Below are positions 34,641 through 47,696 of a stretch of DNA of 64,000 bases, piece by piece (within the stretch, counting starts at the first letter, position 1; every line of letters starts with the position of its first letter). The position numbers and the translations under genes were made by a program. Under the pieces are notes generated by a model. It was not told the DNA's origin. It ran no database searches and saw only the letters and a program-made list of their open reading frames with translations. The stretch is taken from the NCBI GenBank assembly GCA_027257055.1, contig JAPVLO010000003.1, positions 14,821,501-14,885,500 on the forward strand. The letters are read 5' to 3'. The stretch comes from Cephalopachus bancanus. Taxonomy: Eukaryota > Chordata > Mammalia > Primates > Tarsiidae.

Positions 34641-35334
34641 TATCACTAATACATTTGGCTTCCTGTCATTTTATACTTGTGTGAGAGAGAGAGAGAGAGA
34701 CAGAGAAGAAGAGAGAGAGAGAAGTAGGATGGTCTCAGCTCCTCAGTTTCATGGAAGGTCTTAACTTTAACACCCCTTAATTCTTAGTTCAGTTGTTGGC
34801 TGTTGACTTGCTTTAACAAATTAAATATTCACAGACTCACAAGCTTGGACTTGAAATGCATTTTCACAGTGAGCTTTCTCTTAGGCCTCTGTTTTCCCAA
34901 AAGAGAAAACATGCCTGCTTTAGCCCATTGGTCCCAAGAGACAAGAGGACTATATGGTGTGCAGAGCCAAGTCTTCATATCCCAGCTGAGTATAGCAAAA
35001 ACTTAATGGCCTGCCCAAAACTTTAGTATTCAAGATAAATACTATTATTGCAATAGTCTTTAGAAATCAAAATGAATGCAAACAAGTCCATGGTAAACAA
35101 AATATCAAAATTTGAATTAACAAAATGATTTAATCCTGCACTCACATGACTTGGTCTCACTCATTGCACCCTAACCCTAGCCAAACAATGCACATTCTTC
35201 CACCACACTCTTAGGCCTAACTATGCCACTTTATCTCATCTAGTGATGTGTGACTAATTCCTGGAACTGCTTCTTATAAAAAGTCTAGATAGCATAGGCA
35301 AGGAGTAATCTACTCTTATCTTAAATTACCCTAT
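34641..35334. other. Unique intergenic sequence with a GA repeat
   Basis: A (GA)n-like stretch lies at 34683-34724. The rest is unassigned AT-rich DNA with no supported gene. Confidence 0.5.
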
Positions 35335-35650
35335 TAGCTAGGCACTGTGACTCATGCTTGCAATGCTATCACTTTGGGAGATTGTGGCAGGTGGATCACT
35401 TGAGGTCAGTAGTTTTAGACAAGACTGACAACCCCCCCCCCAAAAAAAAAACCAAGACTCTGGCCCTAGAAAAAATATTAGCCAAGCTTGGTGGCACACA
35501 ACTGTAGTCCCAACTACTCAGGAGGCTAAGGCAGGAGAACTGCTTGATCCCAAGATTTTGAGGCTGCAGTGGGACTGTGATCATGCCACTGCTCTTCAGC
35601 TTGGACAACAGAGTGAAGCCCTGTCTCAAAAAAAAAAAAAAAAAAAAAAA
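35335..35650 (+). mobile_element. Older Alu with C-run in the left arm
   Basis: A plus-strand Alu has the ancestral right arm ('ggaggctaaggcaggagaac') and a 22-nt A-tail. An unusual C9A10-like run at about 35431-35450 replaces part of the left arm around the mid linker. Confidence 0.85.
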
Positions 35651-36063
35651 CCAAACCATTATCCTATCTTTAAAAGTCAGGATGGTACCCTGCTGCTCCT
35701 GTCAACCCATTGGTCCTATCCCAAAAGAGAGGGGCAAGAAAAATAATCTAAATTATTTCTAAATTCTGTCACCCCAAATCTTTATCTCATGTGGTAGTAG
35801 AGGAGCTTTTGACCTTATCAGCTAACATGGCTTTGTTTTTCAATGGGTAGTATAGGAGTATTCTGGAGGAGAAAAACAAAATGTCACTTCATAATTTACA
35901 TTTTTAGTTTCCTGCAAGTTGAGATTTCATATACTGTTCTCCTACACTCACATGTAGCCAAAAATATCATATATATATGCCACAACGTCACATTTGAAAT
36001 AAAGCAATTAATGTTTGTCAATCAGAAAGAATATCAGGGTAGAGAATTTAGATGACTGGTGTG
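35651..36063. other. Unique intergenic sequence
   Basis: No repeat or coding sequence is recognised here. Confidence 0.45.
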
Positions 36064-38118
36064 AGGCAGCTACAGTGTTTCTACTATGGACACTATCTCT
36101 TCAGCAGTGGATCTTAACCAAAATGCAATCTTGAAATTCCATACATCAATTTCAAAAGACTGGTTATAGAATTGCTTCAGAAAAAAGTTGAAAACCAACA
36201 TAAAGACATTTTTTAAATGACTCGAAGCACAAATGAAAAATTTTCCAGGGATAGATACCTTAGAAAAAAAGACAAGCTGAAATTCTGGAAATGAAAGAAT
36301 CATTTAGGGAAGTACAAAATGCAGAGGAAAGTTTTAACAATAGACAAGAACAAGCAGAACAAAGGATCTCAGAAACTGAAGACAAGAATTTTGAATTGCC
36401 TCAATCAGACAACAATAAAGAAAAAAGAATCAACAGAACAGAAGAAAGTCTCCAAGAAATGTGGTATAATGTAAAATGGCCCAAGAGTAAGAATCACAGA
36501 TATTCCTGAGGAAGAAAAGGAAGAAACAGCTTTGGAAAACTTATTTGAGGGAATGATGGAGGAAAACTTAGTTTAAATATCCAGATACAAGAAACCCAAA
36601 GAACTGCCAGAAGATTCCTTGCAAAAAGGTCATCCCCAAGGCATATAATCATTCAGTTATACAAAGCTAGAAAGAATTTTAAGAGCAGTGAGATAAAAGC
36701 AACAAATAACCTACTAATGTAAACCTATCAGACTAACAGCAATTTTTCAGAGGAACCCTACAAGCCAGAAGGGAGAAGTCCCATCTTCAATCTCCTCAAA
36801 CAGAATCAGCCCAGGATTTTGTATCCTGCAAAACTAAGTTTCATAAATGAAGGAGAAATGAATTTTTTCTCAGACTAATGCTGAGGGAATTTGTTACCAC
36901 TAGACAAGCTTTACAAGAAATACTCAGAGGAGTTATAAATATTGAAATAAAAAATCATAATGCACCGACAGAAAATGCTGGAAATCACAAACTCACTGGT
37001 CTATCGAACATCACAATAGAGAAAAAAGAAAGAAAGTAAGTAACCAGATAACAATCAGTACGAGGAAGGGAATAGTACCTTATATATCATTATTAACTTT
37101 GAATCTAGTGTTCTCAATGCTTCACTAAAAAGATATAGACTGGTAGAATGGATTTAAAAGCACACACACACACCCCAAATATCTGCTGCCTTCAGGAGAC
37201 CCACTTAACCCACAAAGACTTCTATAGACTTAAGGCAGAGGACTGAGAAAAAATATTTCATGCAAATAGAAACAAAAAATGAGCAGGAGTATCTATTTTC
37301 ATACCAGATAAAAACAAAGTTTAAATTAATAATTGCAAAAAAATGGCTGTTATATAGTGACAATGAGATCAAGCCAATAAGATGACATAGCAATTTAAAA
37401 TATATATGCACCTTACACCAGAAACCCAGCTTTATAAAACAAATTCTACTAGACCTAAAAAGAGATAGGCAGCAATACAATATAGTGTGAGGCTTTAATA
37501 CTCCACTAATAGTAATAGACAGGTCATCAAGGTAGAAAGTCAAAATTGGAATTAAATCAGATCCTAGAGAAAATGGAACTAATAGACATCTACAGAACAT
37601 TACACCCCCAAACAATGGATTATACAATTTTTTTTATGAGTACATGGAACATTCTCCAAGGTAGACCATATGATAGTCCACAAATCAAGTCTCAATAAAT
37701 TCAAAATATTAAAATCGTATTAAATACCTTCTCAGACCACAAAGGAATAAAACTAGAAAATTAATTATAATTTGCAAACACTGAATAAAAATATGGAAAT
37801 TAAATAATATGGTCCTGAATGATCCATGGGTGAATAATGAAATCAAGGTGGAAATTTTAAAAGTTCCTCTTAATGAATGAAACAAGTTATCAAAACTTCT
37901 GGGACAAGCCAAAGCTGTGCTCAGAGGAAAACTTATATCACTTAAGGCCGACATTAATAAAACTGAAAAATCAAATATTGACAACATAATATCACACCTC
38001 AAGAAACCAGAAAAACACAAACACAAAGCTAGCAGAAGAAAAGAAATAATGAAAATCAGAACAGAACTCAATGAAGTTGAAATAAAAACAATACAAAAGA
38101 TCGATGAAAGAAAATTTG

Positions 38119-38125
<7 letters not shown>
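36064..38125 (+). mobile_element. Ancient L1 (copy B), ORF1 and first part of ORF2
   Basis: This L1M-type plus-strand element is the same class as ancient copy A. The ORF1 coiled coil is at 36291-36509 ('EQAEQRISETEDKNFELPQS'), followed by the C-terminal domain ('aggattttgtatcctgcaaa'). ORF2 endonuclease text runs from about 37185. The copy is heavily mutated, and the final 16 bases duplicate the Alu target site. Confidence 0.87.
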
Positions 38126-38156
<31 letters not shown>

Positions 38157-38448
38157 AGTTGGAGTCTCATTCTGTTGACCAGACTGGAGTGCAGTGGCCG
38201 CTTCCGGCCACGCAACCTCGACCTGCTGGGCTCCGGCGATCCTTCCGCCTCAGCCTTCCAAGTAGCTGGAATTACAGGCATGCGCTACCACGCCCGGCTG
38301 ATTTTTTTTTTGATTTATTGTAGAGATGAGGTCTCGCTGCCCAGGCGGGTCTCGAACCCGCGGGCTCAGGCAATCCACTCACCTCAGCCTCCCAAAGGCG
38401 CGGGATTACAGGCTGAGCCACCGAGCCCGGCTGAAAATTTGGTTCTTT
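38110..38448 (-). mobile_element. Young short-form Alu with 16-bp target-site duplication
   Basis: A minus-strand Alu (38126-38432) is flanked by identical gaaaatttggttcttt at 38110-38125 and 38433-38448. It has a long T-run (A-tail) and near-consensus young signatures. It is inserted in ORF2 of ancient L1 copy B. Confidence 0.95.
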
Positions 38449-38948
38449 AAAAAAATAAACAAAATTAATTGACTGCTAGCTAGATTTAATTAAGAAATGA
38501 AGAAAGAAGATTCAAATTAGCTCCATCAAAATGAAAATGGAGACATTACAACTGATATGATGGAAATTCAAAAGATCACCTGAGATTATAATGAATACCT
38601 CTATGCAAACAAACTATACAATCTAGGGGAAAAGATTAAATTCTTGGAAAGATACAACCCTTCAACCTTGAAACAGGAAGAAATAGAAACCCTGAACAGG
38701 CTAATAATGAGTTGCAAGAATGAAACAGCAATTAGAAGTCTCCCCAAACAAACAAACAAACAAACAAACAAAAATGCAGGAACTGATGGGCTCAGAGTGG
38801 GAATTCTACCAGACTTTTGAAGAATAACTGGTACCAATTTTACTGAAGCTACTCCTTGAGAATGAAGAGGAGGAAATTCTCCCTAGCTTATTCTGTGAAG
38901 TCAGTATCAATCTGAAACAAAGACAGGAAAAGACACAAAAACAAAAAA
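38449..38948 (+). mobile_element. Ancient L1 copy B, ORF2 continuation
   Basis: ORF2 text continues after the Alu ('ggaagaaatagaaaccctga', 'actggtaccaattttactga'). It contains a (CAAA)n expansion at about 38746-38771. It breaks at about 38948, where L1 copy 3 begins, and resumes near 47190. Confidence 0.85.
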
Positions 38949-40039
38949 AGAGGTGGAGCTTAAGATGGTGACCGACAGGTTGGGCTGTAAGAATCTCCAC
39001 GGAGGCAAGTGACAATAAAGACTCTCTGTGTGAGTAGGCAGGCACTGGTGGGAGTGTGAAAGTCCATCTGAGGGGATACTTGGCTGCATGCACTTGGGTC
39101 CCTCCTCTGAGGGTGACTGCAAGCCCCCACCACCCTGAAATTAGAGCATAGCTCACAAGTTTGTGTGCAGAAACATCTGCTGCCTGAGGGAACATGCCTG
39201 AAAAGTCTGCTGAATCCAGCTGATTTCCAGCACCTGGCACCAGGTGCACACCATCATCTGTCATACAAGACTGCTGGAGTGCAGGATCTGATTGTTGGAG
39301 AGAGAGAATTGGGGAATCCAGAGAGGAATACATACCTGGTGAGGAGAAGCCCACCACAGTCATTTTCCAGGCAGAGATTTGTATTGCCCCGCCCAGCTCC
39401 TCCTCTCCCCTCAAGCCTCCAATGTGTTGCCTAAGTGGCATGGACAAAGTATTGCCCAAGGCACTCCCTCACCACTGAAGTAGGAGGGAGATTGCCTCAG
39501 GCTTTGCCTCACCTCTTCAGCAGAAAGGGGCTGTGGCCAGAGCCCAGAGATCCAATCTCCGTGAATGGCAGATCAACTACTCAGGACTGGATCATGGTAG
39601 AGAGGAAATATCCTGAGAACACAAACTTCAGAGGGACCTGAGGAGTGCTGAGTTCCAGGTGCCCCACCTCCTACCCTGATCCAGTTGTGGGACAAAGGGT
39701 GTGGCCAGAAAAGGATGAGGAAGAACTCCAAAGAGATCAGTGGTGAGTCCAGGGCTGACCCAAACCCCCTCCTCCCCAGAAATCCTCTGAATGTCAGACC
39801 CACACGGCTGGACAATGACTGAGAGGGACAAACCCAGGCAGAGCTTGGACATCGGCAGCAATAGGAGAACCCCATTCCAGGACAGGCCTGGTTGGGGCAA
39901 CCTCATGAGAGTACATATATGGGGAAGAGACTATCCTGTACATCCCCACCAGAGATCCCCCTGACCATACCAGAGTGGGAGGGGAGGATGACAGTCCCAC
40001 CCACCTCCACTGCCCCTCCTCCTTCCCTGAGAAGAGAGT

Positions 40040-40976
40040 GAAAGAGGTGGCTCTAACATCTTGGATCTACAAGGAACTCAAATGTGCTGAAAAGAAAAAA
40101 AACAAACAACCCCATTACAAAGTGGGCAAAAGATATGAACAGACACTTCTCAAAAGAAGACATACGAGCTACCAACAGACACATGAAGAAATGTTCAACC
40201 TCACTAATTATCAAGGAGATGCAACTTAAAACTACACTGAGACACCACCTAACTCCAGTCAGAACAGCCATTATCAATAACTCAAAAAATAACAGATGCT
40301 GGAGAGGATGTGGGGAAAAGGGAACACTTCTTCACTGTTGGTGGGAGTGTAAACTAGTGCAACCTCTGTGGAAAGCAGTGTGGCGATTCCTAAAAGCTCT
40401 AAAAATCGACCTTCCATGTGACCCCACAATCTCCCTACTGGGAATATATCCTGAAGAACTCAACTCACTCTATAAAAAAGATATCTGCACACATGTGTTG
40501 ATCGCAGCATTGTTCACAATAGCAAGATCATGGAACCAACCATGCTGACCATCAAAAGAGGACTGGATTTTAGAAATGTGGCACATATACACAATGGAAT
40601 ATTACAAAGCCATAAAAAAGAACAAAATCATGAATTTCACAGCAACCTGGATAAAATTGGAGTTTATAATACTGAGTGATCTCTCACAGAAACAAAGATC
40701 TGAGTATCACATGTTCTTGCTCATAAGTGGACCTTGAACAAGTATCGTAATACTGTAAGAAAAGGATTGACAGTGGCGGGAAACTATGGGGGTGGGGCAG
40801 GGAGGGGAAGGGCGGTGGGATTAATGGTAGTTGATATCTGTCTGGGGACAGGGGGTCACATCTCATCAACAAGGGTACCTGCACAATGCATATTTGTATA
40901 CCTAACCCTTAACTGTACCCCACAACTTTAAAATAAAAAATATGTTAAAGAAAAAAAAAAAGAAAGAGGTGGTTCT
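40040..40976 (+). mobile_element. 5'-truncated L1 inserted in the 5'UTR of L1 copy 3
   Basis: The 3' end of a type 'a' L1 (about 40053-40961) starts in the distal ORF2 ('aacatcttggatctacaagg') and ends with 3'UTR and A-tail. Flanks gaaagaggtgg at 40040-40050 and 40962-40972 are identical, extending to about 15 bp with one mismatch. ORF2 C-terminal residues '[18 protein letters not shown]' can be read at 40084-40548, but only this tail of the protein is present. Confidence 0.93.
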
Positions 40977-40979
40977 GTA

Positions 40980-41600
40980 GGAGAGATCTGATTAGAGGAA
41001 CAATTACAGAGCCTGCCACAAGAGGACAGTTTTTTTTGTTTGTTTTTTGTTTTGTTCTCTTTTGTTTTTTAAATTTTCATTTTTTTATTTTAAAAATTTT
41101 CTGTTAGTTCATATATTTTAAAAATATTTTGCCTTTCTGCATGAATGTGTATGTGAGGCTTTCATCTGCATCTCCCCCCCAATTTTTTTTCTTTTTCCAT
41201 TTCCTTCTTCTTTTATTTGTCATTCTCTGTTTATGTGTGTATGTAAATGATTGAATGTACATCTTTTCATTTTGTTGTTGGTTTTGCTCTTTTGTTCTTT
41301 TTGGGGTTTTTTATATTCATTTTTTTATAGTTTAAGGAGTGTGTCAATATATGTGTGAGGGGTCCACCTGAACCCCCCTTTTTTCTTTTCTCCCCCCCTT
41401 TGATCTTTTTGTCTTTCTTCTCTTTTCACTTTGTACAAGGCATGTGTGTATGTGTTTAGTTTCCTTGAGTTTTTTTGTTGTGGTGGTTTGTTTTGTTTCA
41501 CTTTGTTGTTATTCCAGATTGTTTTGTAGTGTGGGTTGGTTTCTACTTTGCATTGTCATATAGAGTGGTGGTAGGGAGTGGATCTCAGGGAACACATACC
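40980..41600 (+). other. T-rich part of the L1 copy 3 5'UTR
   Basis: About 600 bp is dominated by T and TG/TTG runs on the plus strand. A comparable T-rich block lies at the same place in copy 2 (about 23285-23600), and it is absent from copy 1. Function is unknown. Confidence 0.7.
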
Positions 41601-41844
41601 ACAATAAGTGAACATTTTAATTTGCAAGTAGCATCTGACTCCTAGGGCCCCATCCCCCACTTTACTTGGATTTCAAAAACTACAAGAGACAGCAAAGCTT
41701 CCCATCCACTGTCCTATTTCAAAATAGATCAAATCCAGAGCCCGAATCAGGGAAGAATAGAGGATTGAGCAAACATCAGAAGGGAAAGCCTCTCCCACTG
41801 ACACTGAATAACAGAACTAAAGAAAAAAACAAGACCTATCACAA

Positions 41845-42775
41845 ATGAGGAAAAGTCAAGGAAGACATCAGGCAATTCCAAGTCTATCAAAGAAAAAACT
41901 CCTAAGAAATCAGACCTTGGTGCCCAAACAATGGAAGTCACCAATGACTGGTCCCAGAATATGACAGGAGTCAGGGAATGGTTAGAAAGAGTGAATAAGA
42001 CTCAAGAAAGACAAGATGCAACACTGAAAGAACTTGTAACAGAGATTCTGGCAATAAAAAATTTCATCCAGGAAATAAATAACAAGATGACAAGCATGAA
42101 AAGCAGAATTAATCTAACTGAAGAAAGACTCTCAGAACTTGAAGACCAGAACATGGAATTAACCCGATCTGTAAAAAACATAGAAAGAAGACTCAGAAAG
42201 AAAGAGCAAAACCTATAAGAGATGTGTGATTATATAAAGAGGTCAGATCTATGCCTGATTGGTATCCCAGAAGAAGAAAGAGAAAACGAGAACAACTTGG
42301 AGCAAGTATTACAGGAGGTAGTACAAGAAAATTTTCCCCATCTCACCAGAGATTTGACTAGCCAAAAACAAGTGATACAGAGAACCCCCACAAGACAGCA
42401 AATGAGAAGACCAACCCCTAGACACATAGTAATTCACCAACACAAAGTAAGCACAAAAGAAAAAATCCTACAGGTAGCAAGAGAGAAAGGTCAGACCTGG
42501 GAAAACTAATCAGAATAGCAGCAGACCTATTGGCAGAAGCATTACAAGCATGAAGGGACTGGAGCCCTATATTCAAAGTCCTCAAAGAAAAACAATTCCA
42601 ACCAAGTATTTCCTATCCAGCCAAGCTCAGCTTCATCAGTGATAGAGAATTAAAATCCTTCCCAAACATCCAATCCCTAAAAGATTATGCAGCTTCCAGA
42701 CCAGCTCTACAGGAGACACTTAAAAAGGTATTAAGCACAAAGAAAGAAAAAAACATTGACCACACACTTCCCTAG
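41845..42775 (+). pseudogene. L1 copy 3 ORF1, broken
   Basis: The likely ATG is at 41845, but a frameshift separates it from the main frame (41931-42218: 'VREWLERVNKTQERQDATLK', then coiled coil 'INLTEERLSELEDQNMEL'). A TAA at 42216-42218 interrupts, and the RRM part follows ('DLCLIGIPEEERENENNLEQ', 'RHIVIHQHKVSTKEKIL') to 42509. The C-terminal domain is readable to TAG at 42773. It is not functional. Confidence 0.85.
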
Positions 42776-42899
42776 AGAACAGCAGAGCACAGAATCAACA
42801 GAAAATACAGTGCAACAGGAAACTTGAAAACATATGCATACATTAATCCCAAAACCCAAAGAAAACAAGCAAACAAAGAAAAAACTTTATAAGGACCTC

Positions 42900-45800
42900 A
42901 TGACAGGGTTAAGCAATCACATTTCAATAATCAGCCTGATGGGAATGGACTAAATGCACCACTGAAAAGACACAGAATGGTGGGGTAGATAAGAAATCAT
43001 GACCCCGTTATTTGCTGCATCCAGGAGACTCATCTCACTACAAGGGACACACACAGACTCAAAGTTAAAGGATGGAAAACAAGTTTCCAGGCAAGTGGAT
43101 CACAAAAGAAGGCAGGAATTGCAATCTTAATATCAGACAAAACAACCTTTAAGCTATCAAAAATTTAAAAAGATGCAAAAGGACACTACATAATGATAAA
43201 AGGTTTGGTCCATCAACAAGAAATATCCATCTTAAACATATATGCACCCAACACAGGAGCACCAACATTTATAAAGCAACTACTAAATAAGCTAAAAAAA
43301 GATATTGAGTCTAAATCTATTATAGCAGGAGACTTAAATACTGCACTGGAAACCCTAAATAGATCATCGAGGCAAAAAAATCAACAAGGAGATCCAGAAC
43401 CTAAACTTGACACTTGACCAAATGGACTTAGTAGATACCTACAGATTATTCCACCCAACAACCACAAAATATACATTCTACTCATCACCACATGGAACAT
43501 ACTTGAAGATCAATAACATCCTTGGCCATAAATCAAACATAAACAAATTCCATAAGGTTGAAATCTTGCCATGCACATTCTCAGACCACAGTGTAATAAA
43601 AATAAATATCAAAACCAACAACATTTCCCCAAAGACCACAAAGACATGAACACTAAACAGCATGATGCTTAACAACTACTGGGTCAACACTGAAATCAGA
43701 GAAGAAATTAAAAGATTCCTGGAAGCAAATGAAAATGAAGAAACATCTTACCAAAACCTCTGGGATGCCATGAAATCAGTTCTAAGAGGAGAATTTATAT
43801 CTCTATGATCACACATCAAGAAAATGGAAAGATCAAAAGTGGAGAACCTAACAAATTACCTAAGGGAGCTAGAAAGAGAAGACCACCAAAACCCCAATTT
43901 AGCAGAAGAATCCAAATCACAAAATAAGAGCCCCAATATGGGATATAGAAGACAAAAATGTCATAGAAAACATAAAAAAACCCAAAAAGCTGGTTCTTTA
44001 AAAAAATTAACAAGATTGATGGGCTCCTAGACAGAATGACCAAGAAAAAGAGAGAAAAAACCCAAATAAACACAATCAGAAATACAAAAGATCAAATCAC
44101 AACTGATCCCGAAGAAATACAAAGGATTATCAGAGATTACTACGTACACCTATATGGAAAAAAACTTAAAAACCTAGATGAAATGGAGGACTTTCTGACA
44201 TCACACAACCTCCCCATATTAAAACAAGAAGACATTGAGACACTAAATAGACCGATAACAACCCAGGAAATTGACTCTGTCATACAAAAATTACCTACAA
44301 AAAAAAAAAAGCCAAGGACCGGATGGTTTTCCAGCAGAATTTTGTAAAATGTAAAAGAAGGAGCCGATACCAATCCTATTGAAAGTATTCCAGGCAATTG
44401 AGAAAGATGGAATTCTCCCCAAATCATTTTACGAAGCTAAATTACACTGATACCCAAACTGGGTAAAGATCCAACAAAGAAAGAGAACTACAGGCCAATA
44501 ACCCTTATGAATATAGATACAAAAATCCTCAACAAGATTCTAGCAAATCGGATCCAAAAACACATCTTAAAAATCATCCACCATGACCAAGTAGGCTTTA
44601 TCTCCAGGATGCAGGACTGGTTCAACATTCACAAGATCATAGATGTCATTAAATACATCAACAGATGTAAAAACAAGAACCATATGATTATCTCATTAGA
44701 TGCAGAAACAGTTTTTGATAAAATCCAGCATCCCTTCTTGATAAAAAACCTCAAACACCTAGGTATAGAAGGAACATACCTCAAAATAGTAAGTGCCATC
44801 TATGACAAACCCACATTTAACATATTACTAAATGGACAGAAACTAGAAACATTTCCCCTGAAAATTGGAACAAGTCTGCCCACTCTCACCCCTCTTGTTT
44901 AATATTGTGTTGGAAGTCCTAGCTTAGGCAATTAGGCAAGAGAAGGAAATCAGGGGTATGCAAATAGGAAAAGAGGAAGCCAAGTTATCTCTCTTTGCTG
45001 ATGATATGATCCTATACCTTGAAAATCCAAGAGAATCTGTCAAAAACCTGCTTGCACTGATAAAAGACTTTGGCAAAGTGTCAGGGTACAAAATAAATGT
45101 GCAAAAGACAGTTGCAGAGATCCAAATAAAAAGCACAATCCCATTCACAATAGCCACCAAAAAAATGAAATACCTCAGCATCTTCCTAACCAGAGAAGTG
45201 AAAGACCTTTACAATGAGAATTATAAAACACTGCTCATAGAAATCCAAGAAGACACAAACAAATGAAAAAATATTCCATGCTCATGGATAGGAAGAATCA
45301 ACATTGCTAAGATGTCCATTCTACCCGAGGCAATCTACAGATTCAGTGAAATAACCATTAAGTTACCAACATCATTCTTCTCAGTCCTGGAAATCACAAT
45401 ACAGAAATTCACATGGGACATAAACAACCACTAATAGCCAAAACAATCCTTAGCAAAAGAAACAAAGCAGGAGGTATCACACTTCCAGACCTCAAAATTT
45501 ACTATAAGGCTACAGTAATCAAAACAGCCTGGTATTGGTACAAGAACAGGCACATAGACCAATGGAACAGGATACAGATTCTGGAAGCAAGCCTCAATTC
45601 CTCAACCAACTCATCTTTGACAAAGTCTCCAACAACCACCACTGGGGAGAGGAGAACCTAATCAGTAAATGGTGCTGGGAAAACTGGCTGACCACATACA
45701 GAAGATTGAAACAGGACCCCTACCTATCACCACACACAAAAATTAACTCTGCCGGGCTCGGTGGCTCAGCCTGTAATCCCGCGCCTTTGAGAGGCTGAGG

Positions 45801-46975
45801 TGAGTGGATTGCCTGAGCCCGCAGGTTCGAGACCCACCTGGGCAGCAAGACCTCATCTCTACAATAAATCAAAAAATCAGCCGGGCGTGGTAGTGCATGC
45901 CTGTAATTCCGGCTACTTGGAAGGCTGAGGCGGAAGGATCACCGGAGCCCAATAGGCAAGGCTGCGGTGGCTGGGAGCGGCCACTGCACTCCAGTCTGGG
46001 TGACAGAGTGAGCCTCCGACTTAAAAAAAAAAAAAGAACTCTTAATGGATCGAAGATCTAAAAGTGGTACCTCACACTATAAGAATCTTAGAAAACGCAG
46101 GAGACACCCTTATGAAAATTGGAACTGGCAACCAATTCCTATTCAGAACCCTGAAGGCAAATACCTTAAGAAATAAGATAGACAAGTGGGACCTCATCAA
46201 ACTAACGAGCTTCTGCAAAGCAAAAGAAACCATCAAGAGAGCCGGGAGAGAGCTCACAGAATGGGAAAAAATATTTGCCAACTGTATATCTGACAAAAAC
46301 CTAACATCTAGGATCTACAAGGAACTCAAATGCGCCAAAAAAACAAAAAAACAAACAGTCCCATTAAAAAGTGGGCAAAATACATGAACAGACACTTCTC
46401 AAAAGAAGATATATGGGCAGCCAACAGACACATGAAAAAGTACTCAGCCTCACTCATCATCAGAGAAATGCAAATCAAACCACATTGAGATACCACCTAA
46501 CCCCAGTAAGAATGGTCATCATTAATAAACAAACAACAACAGATGCTGGCAAGGGTGTGGAGAAAAAGGAACGCTTCTACACTGCTGGTGGGAATGCAAA
46601 CTAGTACAACCTCTTTGGAAGACAGTGTGGCAATTTCTGAAAGAACTAGAAATTGACCTTCCATATGATTCAGCAATTCGCCTATTGGGAATACATTCGA
46701 AGGAACTCAATTTATTCTACAAAAAAGGTACCTGCACATGTATGTTTGTTGCAGCTCTGTTCACAATAGCAAAAACACAGAACCCCTGTACTGCCCATCG
46801 AAGCTGGACTGGATTAAAAAAAATGTGGTACATATTCACAATGGAATATTATGCAGCCATAAAGGACAAATATATGGACTTTGCAGCAACTTGATTGGAT
46901 TTGGAGTTGATCATACTCAGTGATTTATCACAGAAACAAAGAACAGAGTTCCATAATTTCTCACTCGTAAGCTGA
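42900..46975 (+). pseudogene. L1 copy 3 ORF2, broken and split by an Alu
   Basis: The ATG at 42900 begins the endonuclease, and a frameshift follows within about 15 codons. Readable parts are 43193-43417 (endonuclease 'SILNIYAPNTGAPTFIKQLL'), 44036-44347, 44507-44902 (RT) and 44958-45266 (RT palm with intact FADDM). After the Alu come 46064-46387 and the C-terminal region to TGA at 46973-46975. Several stops and shifts. Confidence 0.87.
45741..46042 (+). mobile_element. Young short-form Alu inside L1 copy 3 ORF2
   Basis: A plus-strand Alu starts GCCGGGCTCGGTGGCTCAGCC at 45751 and has an A13 tail. The L1 text aactct is repeated at 45745-45750 and 46037-46042, and the ORF2 reading picks up again after it. 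Confidence 0.93.
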
Positions 46976-47189
46976 CCTTGAACAATTATAATACTGTAAG
47001 AAAGCAGTTGGCAGTAGTGGGAAACTGTTAGGTGAGGGAGGCTGGATTGGCAGTTGAGGGAAACTGCTAGGGGAGGGAGGAGCGTACCTCATCAACAAGG
47101 ATACCCGCATGATCAATGTTTATATTCCTAACCCTGAATTGTACCCCACATCCTTTTAATAAAAATTTAAAAGAAATGAAAATAGATTT

Positions 47190-47661
47190 AAAATAAAAGG
47201 AAGGAAACTAAAAAAAGAAAAGAAAACTACAGAACAATAACCCTGATGAACTTAGATGCAAATATTATCAAAAAAATAGGAGCAAATCAAATTTGATAGC
47301 ATATAAAAAATAATCAACATGAGCAAGTAGGTTTTAACACAGGGATGCAAGGGTGGTTCAACATATGCAGTCAAAAAATGTGAACCACTACATAAACATA
47401 ATTAAAGCACAATTATATGATGATTTATATAGACACAGAAACAGTGTTCGATAAAATCCAGCAACCCTTCATGATAAAAACTCTTAGGAAAATAGGCATA
47501 GAGGGAACATCCCTCAAAATAACAAAAGCCATATATAACAACGTCATCCTAAATGCAGAAGAGTCAATTGCATTTCCTTTCAGAACTGGAACAAGGCAAA
47601 AAAGTCCACTTTTACCACTTCAGTTCTATATAGTATTGGGAATCCTAGCCAGAGCAATCAG

Positions 47662-47696
<35 letters not shown>

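Larger units (their letters stand above)
38949..47190 (+). mobile_element. Full-length L1 (copy 3) with a nested L1 and a nested Alu
   Basis: The 5' end reads ggtggagcttaagatggtga. The 5'UTR runs 38949-41844, of which 40051-40961 is a later truncated L1. ORF1 and ORF2 follow, the latter split by an Alu at 45751-46036. The 3'UTR is type 'b' (cagtagtgggaaactg ... cagttgagggaaactg) and ends near 47185 in an A-rich tail. Without insertions the element is about 7.0 kb. Ancient L1 copy B flanks both sides. A-rich target sequence makes the duplication hard to fix. Confidence 0.9.

Noticed and set aside
38806..39459. 217-residue minus-strand frame near 39 kb
   Set aside because: It lies antisense to the 5'UTR of L1 copy 3 and has no recognisable domain.
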